From assembly GCF_003344785.1 (NCBI RefSeq), contig NZ_QPMK01000020.1, positions 1 through 64,000 of the forward strand: a stretch of DNA of 64,000 bases, read 5' to 3'. The translations under genes and the position numbers were made by a program. The notes beneath the pieces were generated by a model. The model worked only from the letters and a program-made list of their open reading frames with translations, was not told the DNA's origin and did not search any database. The stretch is from Thalassococcus profundi. Lineage in GTDB: Bacteria > Pseudomonadota > Alphaproteobacteria > Rhodobacterales > Rhodobacteraceae. This document shows positions 59,676 through 64,000 of the stretch, piece by piece (within the stretch, counting starts at the first letter, position 1; every line of letters begins with the position of its first letter).

Positions 59676-62043
59676 TGCAGGCACACTTTCCACTCACGGA
59701 ACCGCTCTGCTCCAGGCCGGCAGCGGGGAGTTCGCGCGGGAGAGCTATCTCGCCGAACACCTGCCGTATTTTGCCCTCGCCGATGACGATGTCATGGTGC
59801 TGCGCGAGGGCGATCTCTTGGCGACCCTGCGCCTTGATGGTCTGAACCCGATGACCACTGAGGACGCCCGGCTCGATGCCCTGAAACGCGCGGTCGCGGC
59901 CATCGTCGCCCAGACCGGTAACGCCTTCGGCTTCTACATTCACCGGATCTCGGTCCCGCAGGATCTCGGCATGCGCCCCATCGAGGGTGACAGCTTCGCC
60001 GCCGCGATCGACGCCCGATGGCAGGCCCATGTCAAAGACCTGCGCCCGGCAAAGCGCCAGCTCTATCTCAGTGTCATCCGGCGGCCCGATATCTCGGCCC
60101 GCATCCCGCTCCTGCGAGCACTGGCCCGCAAGGCCTGGGTCAAGGACCGCGCGACACGGATGCAGGAACTGAACGAGGTCATGGGCTTCTTCGAGGTAGC
60201 GCTCTCCTCGGCCAACCCGGTCCGGCTGACCCGCACGGGCGGTGAATGGCTGGGCTATCTCAACACGCTGAACGCAGGCAGCTTCTCCCCCATCGCCTTC
60301 GGGCAAAGCGCCCTGCCCCTCTCGCACACCCTGAGCAATTGCCGCGCCACCTTTGACGGCGGTGTCGTCACCCTGACCGATGCCGTGACCGGTCAGGTCA
60401 AATACGGCGCGCTCTTTTCCATGAAGACCTATCCGGCCCTCACGGATGTCACGCTGCTCGATGCGCTCGACCTGCCGCTCGACATCGTGCTGACGAATTC
60501 TTTCAGCCCGATCCCGAACAACATCATGGCCGAACGCATTCAACGCATCATCCGTCAGATGTATGCCTCCGACGATGCTGCCGTCTCCCTGCGTGAACAG
60601 CTCGGCCAAGCCGCCGACGATCAGGAAGCGGGCCGCATTGCCTTTGGCGATCATCACCTCTCCATCGCGGTCTATGCGCCAGACCGCGACACGCTCGAAC
60701 GCGCCGCCGCCCAGATCAAACGCGTCGGCCAGGAGATCATGTCGGTGATCGTGCGCGAAAACATGGCGCTGAAAGCCACCTACTTCGCGCAATCCCCCGG
60801 CAACTTCGGCTACCGGGCGCGCAAGACGCCGATCTCCTCGATCAATTTCGCGGATTTCGCCGCCCTTCACGGAAGCGTCGAGGGGCGTGGTCCTGACCAG
60901 TCGCCCTGGGGCCAGACGATCTCGGTCCTGCCGACGGTTGGCACCTCGGGCTATCGGTTTAATTTCCACGAGACGGGTAGCCCGGGCAAGGAACCGACCG
61001 TTGGCCATACCCTGGTTCTGGGGCGCACCGGCACCGGCAAGACGCTGACCACCGCTTTCCTCGCAGCGCAGGCACAGCGGGTCGGCGCCCGGCTCTTCTT
61101 CTTCGACAAGGATCGCGGCCTCGAGATGGCGGTGCGCGCCCTCGGCGGCCGCTACAACGAAATCCGCGCAGGCGTGCCGACAGGTCTGAACCCGCTGATG
61201 ACCGAGACCGACGAGCGTGGTCGCGCCTGGCTCTCGGACTGGCTCGTGACACTTCTCACACAGGGTGGCACGCTGACCGGCGAGCAGTCGCGCCATATCC
61301 AGAGCGCCGTGACCCAGAACGCCCATGCCGGGAGCGCGCTCCAAAAGTTTTCCAGCTTCGAGACCCTGTTCCAGTCGCTCGATGACGATGGCGAGTTGCA
61401 GTCCCGCGTCGCCGAATGGGCCCCCGGCGGGCGTTATGGCTGGGTTTTTGAGGCGCCGGAGCACGGGGCCGGCCTTGAATTGGCTGCTGACATCATCGGG
61501 TTCGACATGACCGAGATTCTCGACATGACGACCGAGCGCATGGCGGTGCTTTCCTACATCTTCCGCCAGATCGAACGCGTGGTCGAGGATCGCCGTCCCA
61601 CCATCATCGTGCTCGACGAGGCCTGGAAGCTCCTTGACGATCCCTACTTCGGGGCGCGGCTGGAAAACTGGCTGGTCACACTTCGGAAGATGAATTGCGT
61701 CGTGATCATGATGACGCAATATCCGAGCCAGCTGCGCGACAGCCGCGTCGGCAAGACCATCGTCGAGACGGTGCCAACCCAAATCCTCTTTCCCAACGAC
61801 CGCGCCACCGTCTCGGATTACGACTTCCTGCGCGTGAACGCCAAGGAGGCCGCGCTCCTCGTCCAGCCCACCATTGGCCAGCGCATCGCGCTCGTTCGCT
61901 CGGCGGGTGACAGCGTCTTCGTCGACGCCGACCTCTCCGCCTTGGGCAACCTCCTTCCCATCCTTGGCGGCGGCGCCACGGGTGAGGCGCGTGTGCCTGC
62001 CGATTGGCGCGCCAATCCCGATTTCTGGAGACATGTGATATGA
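59665..62043 (+). CDS. virB4: VirB4 ATPase
   Basis: A 792-residue T4SS ATPase energising pilus assembly. TTG 59665 is chosen because GGAGG lies 8 bases ahead inside virB3; an upstream ATG gives shadow-like sequence. Visible features are RESYLAEHLPYFALADDDVM, the CagE/VirB4 domain, Walker A in LGRTGTGKTLTTAFLAAQ (about 455) and Walker B in TIIVLDEAWKLLDDPYFG (about 648), then MMTQYPSQLRDS. Its stop overlaps the lipoprotein start (ATGA). Confidence 0.95.
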   Translation: MALDAGTLSTHGTALLQAGSGEFARESYLAEHLPYFALADDDVMVLREGDLLATLRLDGLNPMTTEDARLDALKRAVAAIVAQTGNAFGFYIHRISVPQDLGMRPIEGDSFAAAIDARWQAHVKDLRPAKRQLYLSVIRRPDISARIPLLRALARKAWVKDRATRMQELNEVMGFFEVALSSANPVRLTRTGGEWLGYLNTLNAGSFSPIAFGQSALPLSHTLSNCRATFDGGVVTLTDAVTGQVKYGALFSMKTYPALTDVTLLDALDLPLDIVLTNSFSPIPNNIMAERIQRIIRQMYASDDAAVSLREQLGQAADDQEAGRIAFGDHHLSIAVYAPDRDTLERAAAQIKRVGQEIMSVIVRENMALKATYFAQSPGNFGYRARKTPISSINFADFAALHGSVEGRGPDQSPWGQTISVLPTVGTSGYRFNFHETGSPGKEPTVGHTLVLGRTGTGKTLTTAFLAAQAQRVGARLFFFDKDRGLEMAVRALGGRYNEIRAGVPTGLNPLMTETDERGRAWLSDWLVTLLTQGGTLTGEQSRHIQSAVTQNAHAGSALQKFSSFETLFQSLDDDGELQSRVAEWAPGGRYGWVFEAPEHGAGLELAADIIGFDMTEILDMTTERMAVLSYIFRQIERVVEDRRPTIIVLDEAWKLLDDPYFGARLENWLVTLRKMNCVVIMMTQYPSQLRDSRVGKTIVETVPTQILFPNDRATVSDYDFLRVNAKEAALLVQPTIGQRIALVRSAGDSVFVDADLSALGNLLPILGGGATGEARVPADWRANPDFWRHVI

Positions 62044-62249
62044 GTTCAAAACCCATCCTGGCGCTTTGCGCCGCCGCTAGCCTTCTGGCCGCTTGCGAGA
62101 AATACACCGAGAAAACTTCGCCCTGCTTCGGACGCAATGGCGCGCCGCAAGTCACGCGCGCCGCCCTCTCCTTCTCGACCATGGGCGCTCCGGTCCAGCA
62201 GGCTGCAAAGTCTGACTGCATCTTTGAACACCTGCCGCGTCCGGAATGA
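62040..62249 (+). CDS. Small lipoprotein, VirB7-like by position and form
   Basis: A 69-residue lipoprotein with a signal peptide ending in the lipobox LLAAC (Cys about residue 19) and a short Cys-containing tail. In T4SS operons a small lipoprotein (VirB7) anchors the outer-membrane complex; here it sits between virB4 and a transglycosylase rather than near virB8-10. It overlaps both neighbours by ATGA-type overlaps. The role is inferred from form and context. Confidence 0.65.
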   Translation: MSSKPILALCAAASLLAACEKYTEKTSPCFGRNGAPQVTRAALSFSTMGAPVQQAAKSDCIFEHLPRPE

Positions 62250-63358
62250 GCCGTGCCGCGATCATATCCGCCGGGCTCTGCCTCGGCCTCAGCGCCATGC
62301 CCGCCCATGCCCAGGGGGTGCCGACGCAGGACAATTCCGCGATCGGGCGCGCCATCGCGCGGGTGACGGCATTGGCTGAAGACCTCGGCGTCCAGCAGGA
62401 CAAGGATCGGACAGAGTCCACGCTGGCGGACGTGCAGGCCGGCCAGCTCCGCGTCCTCGAGGAGATGACGGCGGCCATCACCGGGCCCGGCTTCGATATC
62501 CCCGCGCTCGAGGGCAATGCGGATTTCGGCGTGGCGGCGGTCTATCCAAATACCGATGCAAGCCCCATGAACAGCCGCCTCTTCGGCGAGGGCCGCGAGA
62601 CGGTAGAGATGATGATCGTCGAGGTGGCGGGCGAATTCGCGGGCGCGCCCGGTGTGGCCCGGGCCGGGCTCTCGGCCACCCAGTGGCGCTGCCTCTTCCA
62701 GGCCCTGATCAAGCAGGAAAGCCGATTCAACGTTGCCGCCGAAAGCCCGGTCGGGGCCTATGGCCTCACCCAGCTCATGCCCGGCACTGCCTCCGACCTC
62801 GGCGTCGACCGCTATGACGTGAAAGACAACCTGCGCGGCGGCGCGCGCTACATCACCACGCAGCTCAACCGGTTCGGCAATATCCCCCATGCGCTCGCAG
62901 CCTATAACGCGGGGCCCGGTCGGGTCATCGAATACGGCGGCGTGCCGCCCTTTGCCGAAACTCAGGGCTACGTGCGCAACATCTCCAAGTTCTACAACGA
63001 ATACCTCGCCGTGGTGGGCGGTGCCGATGCACTCGGCACGCTCTCGCCCTCGGATTTTGCGCTGGCTGAATATGCCAGCATCTCCGAGGCCGGCGTCTAT
63101 TACGCCGCGGACAGCTCCGCCACCACCGAACAGGTCATCAACCGCCTCCGCGCGATCATCCTGCAGATCGATGCGCAGCCCAATGCCAAGGCGGCCTGGG
63201 AGCTCAACACCTACGCCAAGGCCGAGATCGGCCGCATCCTCAACCTTCGCGTCCGGCTGATGGCCGCCAACCAGCAGCGCGAGGCGGCCTATGCGCAGCA
63301 CCTCGTCGCCGACCGTCTGGCCGAACGCGACTTCATGCAGATGGGAGTTCCCGAATGA
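62246..63358 (+). CDS. Second lytic transglycosylase with extended helical C-terminus
   Basis: A 370-residue protein with a signal peptide (SRAAIISAGLCLGLSAMPAHAQ region), a helical segment (residues 35-95), an SLT domain (FQALIKQESRFNVAAESPVG, AYGLTQLMPGTASDLGVDRY, GGARYITTQLNRFGNIPHAL, AAYNAGPGRVIEYGG) and a long helical tail (residues 280-370). The shared start pattern QGVPT with virB5 downstream and the helical flanks suggest a fusion of VirB5-like helices with an SLT core. It is the second transglycosylase in the same operon. Confidence 0.82.
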   Translation: MSRAAIISAGLCLGLSAMPAHAQGVPTQDNSAIGRAIARVTALAEDLGVQQDKDRTESTLADVQAGQLRVLEEMTAAITGPGFDIPALEGNADFGVAAVYPNTDASPMNSRLFGEGRETVEMMIVEVAGEFAGAPGVARAGLSATQWRCLFQALIKQESRFNVAAESPVGAYGLTQLMPGTASDLGVDRYDVKDNLRGGARYITTQLNRFGNIPHALAAYNAGPGRVIEYGGVPPFAETQGYVRNISKFYNEYLAVVGGADALGTLSPSDFALAEYASISEAGVYYAADSSATTEQVINRLRAIILQIDAQPNAKAAWELNTYAKAEIGRILNLRVRLMAANQQREAAYAQHLVADRLAERDFMQMGVPE

Positions 63359-64000
63359 GACACCTTCTCCTGACCGCCGCCGCGGTCACCGCGCTCGGGC
63401 TCAGCGGGCCCGCCACGGCTCAGGGCGTGCCGACCTTCGATGGCTCGCAGCTTGGCCAACTCGTCGCCCAGCTCGAACACATGGCTGAGGATCTAAATGT
63501 CCAGATGCAGCAACTCGCCACCATGCGGCTGGAACTGGAAACCCAGCTGTCGCAGCTCACAAACCTTGAGGCGCAACTGACCTCGCTGATCGAGGGCAGC
63601 GGGTTGGGCGAGCTCTTCGCAACAGTCGAGGAATTCCGCGCGCTGCGCGGCAAGCTCGTGGCTCCTCTCAACACCGCGCAGTCCTTGGCCAGCGGCGATT
63701 TCCTCAGCGGCTTCAATCCCGGTGCGGAACTCTCGGCCTCCGTCGAGCGCGTGCTGTCGGGCAGCGGCTTCACCTCGGAGCGCCTGAGCACGCTCTCGGG
63801 ATCGGATCAGCCCGCCGACAACCGCATAGCCGCCTCCGCCGGAGCCAGCGCCATGCTGTCCGTCGCGGCGCAGGAAAGCCACGAAGAGGCAGGCCAGAGC
63901 CTTGAACGGCTCGAAACCATGGTCGGGCTGATCGACGATCAGGACGGGCTGAAAGCCGCCGTCGATCTCAACACCCGCGTCACCGCCGAGCTGGGTATCA
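63355..64000 (+). CDS. virB5: VirB5/TrbJ-like protein (C-terminus cut off)
   Basis: The first 215 codons are visible, with a signal peptide (LLLTAAAVTALGLSGPATAQ) then GVPTFDGSQLGQLVAQLEHM and long helices with coiled-coil periodicity, typical of the minor pilin VirB5/TrbJ. The start ATG overlaps the previous stop. It runs off the right edge; the rest of the virB operon (virB6 and beyond) must lie outside the window. Confidence 0.82.
   Translation, partial: MRHLLLTAAAVTALGLSGPATAQGVPTFDGSQLGQLVAQLEHMAEDLNVQMQQLATMRLELETQLSQLTNLEAQLTSLIEGSGLGELFATVEEFRALRGKLVAPLNTAQSLASGDFLSGFNPGAELSASVERVLSGSGFTSERLSTLSGSDQPADNRIAASAGASAMLSVAAQESHEEAGQSLERLETMVGLIDDQDGLKAAVDLNTRVTAELGI

Noticed and set aside
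59503-62049. Minus-strand open frame of 848 codons opposite VirB4
   Set aside because: Fully antisense to a clear VirB4 with intact Walker motifs; no domain and no ribosome site.

Overview
The window looks like part of a large conjugative repABC plasmid from an alphaproteobacterium, most likely Rhodobacterales. The reasons are a minus-strand repABC operon, a VirD4/relaxase mobilisation module, a virB-type type IV secretion operon, and a set of small domain-of-unknown-function genes (DUF736, DUF2493, DUF3768, DUF6878, DUF6915) that travel on plasmids of that group. No rRNA, tRNA, CRISPR array or chromosomal housekeeping block was seen.

Layout. 0-4 kb: virD4 (cut by the window edge), relaxase and a relaxase accessory gene, all on the minus strand, with a nic-like core (TATCCTG/CC) just upstream that predicts oriT near 3931. 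4-6.5 kb: small plasmid genes and DUF736 copy 1. 6.5-8.5 kb: an AbiE type IV toxin-antitoxin pair with a phage-like winged-helix gene. 8.6-16.8 kb, plus strand: a tightly coupled operon of a sigma-factor-like protein, an HTH protein, an ImmA/IrrE protease-UvrD helicase-PD-(D/E)XK-like fusion, a multi-ubiquitin-like/E2 fusion, a JAB/E1 fusion, DUF6527, a 24-codon ORF and a CoiA-like nuclease. This ubiquitin-like conjugation system wired to a stress-signalling and nuclease arm is the best candidate here for an undescribed system. 16.8-24.1 kb: scpB, a DUF1403 gene, a tyrosine recombinase with a candidate crossover site, parDE and repCBA with a counter-transcribed RNA. 24.5-25.1 kb: DUF736 copy 2, a direct repeat of the 5.1-5.7 kb segment. 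25.5-26.1 kb: a RelE/HigB-type toxin-antitoxin pair. 26.1-38.1 kb: a long minus-strand run of plasmid genes (DUF2493, Toprim primase, methyltransferase-Sbno helicase, small DUF genes, ParB-like), most preceded by hairpins.

38.2-56.7 kb is a catabolic block that reconstructs a complete route from cyclohexanol to central metabolism: SDR alcohol dehydrogenase, Baeyer-Villiger monooxygenase, esterase/lactonase, iron alcohol dehydrogenase, aldehyde dehydrogenase, CoA-transferase, acyl-CoA dehydrogenase with its own ETF, a hydratase/3-hydroxyacyl-CoA dehydrogenase fusion and a 3-oxoadipyl-CoA-type thiolase, with AraC and IclR regulators. Two decayed insertion sequences interrupt it, and a strong terminator ends it. 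56.8-64 kb: a small regulator, small unknown genes and the start of a virB operon (virB1-like, virB2, virB3, virB4, lipoprotein, second transglycosylase, virB5), which runs off the right edge.

Two layout points stand out. With the predicted nic orientation, the plus strand would enter the recipient first from about 3932 rightwards. Most plasmid genes between there and 38 kb are on the minus strand, so the incoming strand is their template. Three copies of a conserved two-stage hairpin lie upstream of such genes, and their wobble pairs favour folding of the plus strand. Separately, the two DUF736 repeats flank a 19.4 kb segment that contains the whole replicon, recombinase and defence genes, so it could be excised as an independent plasmid.
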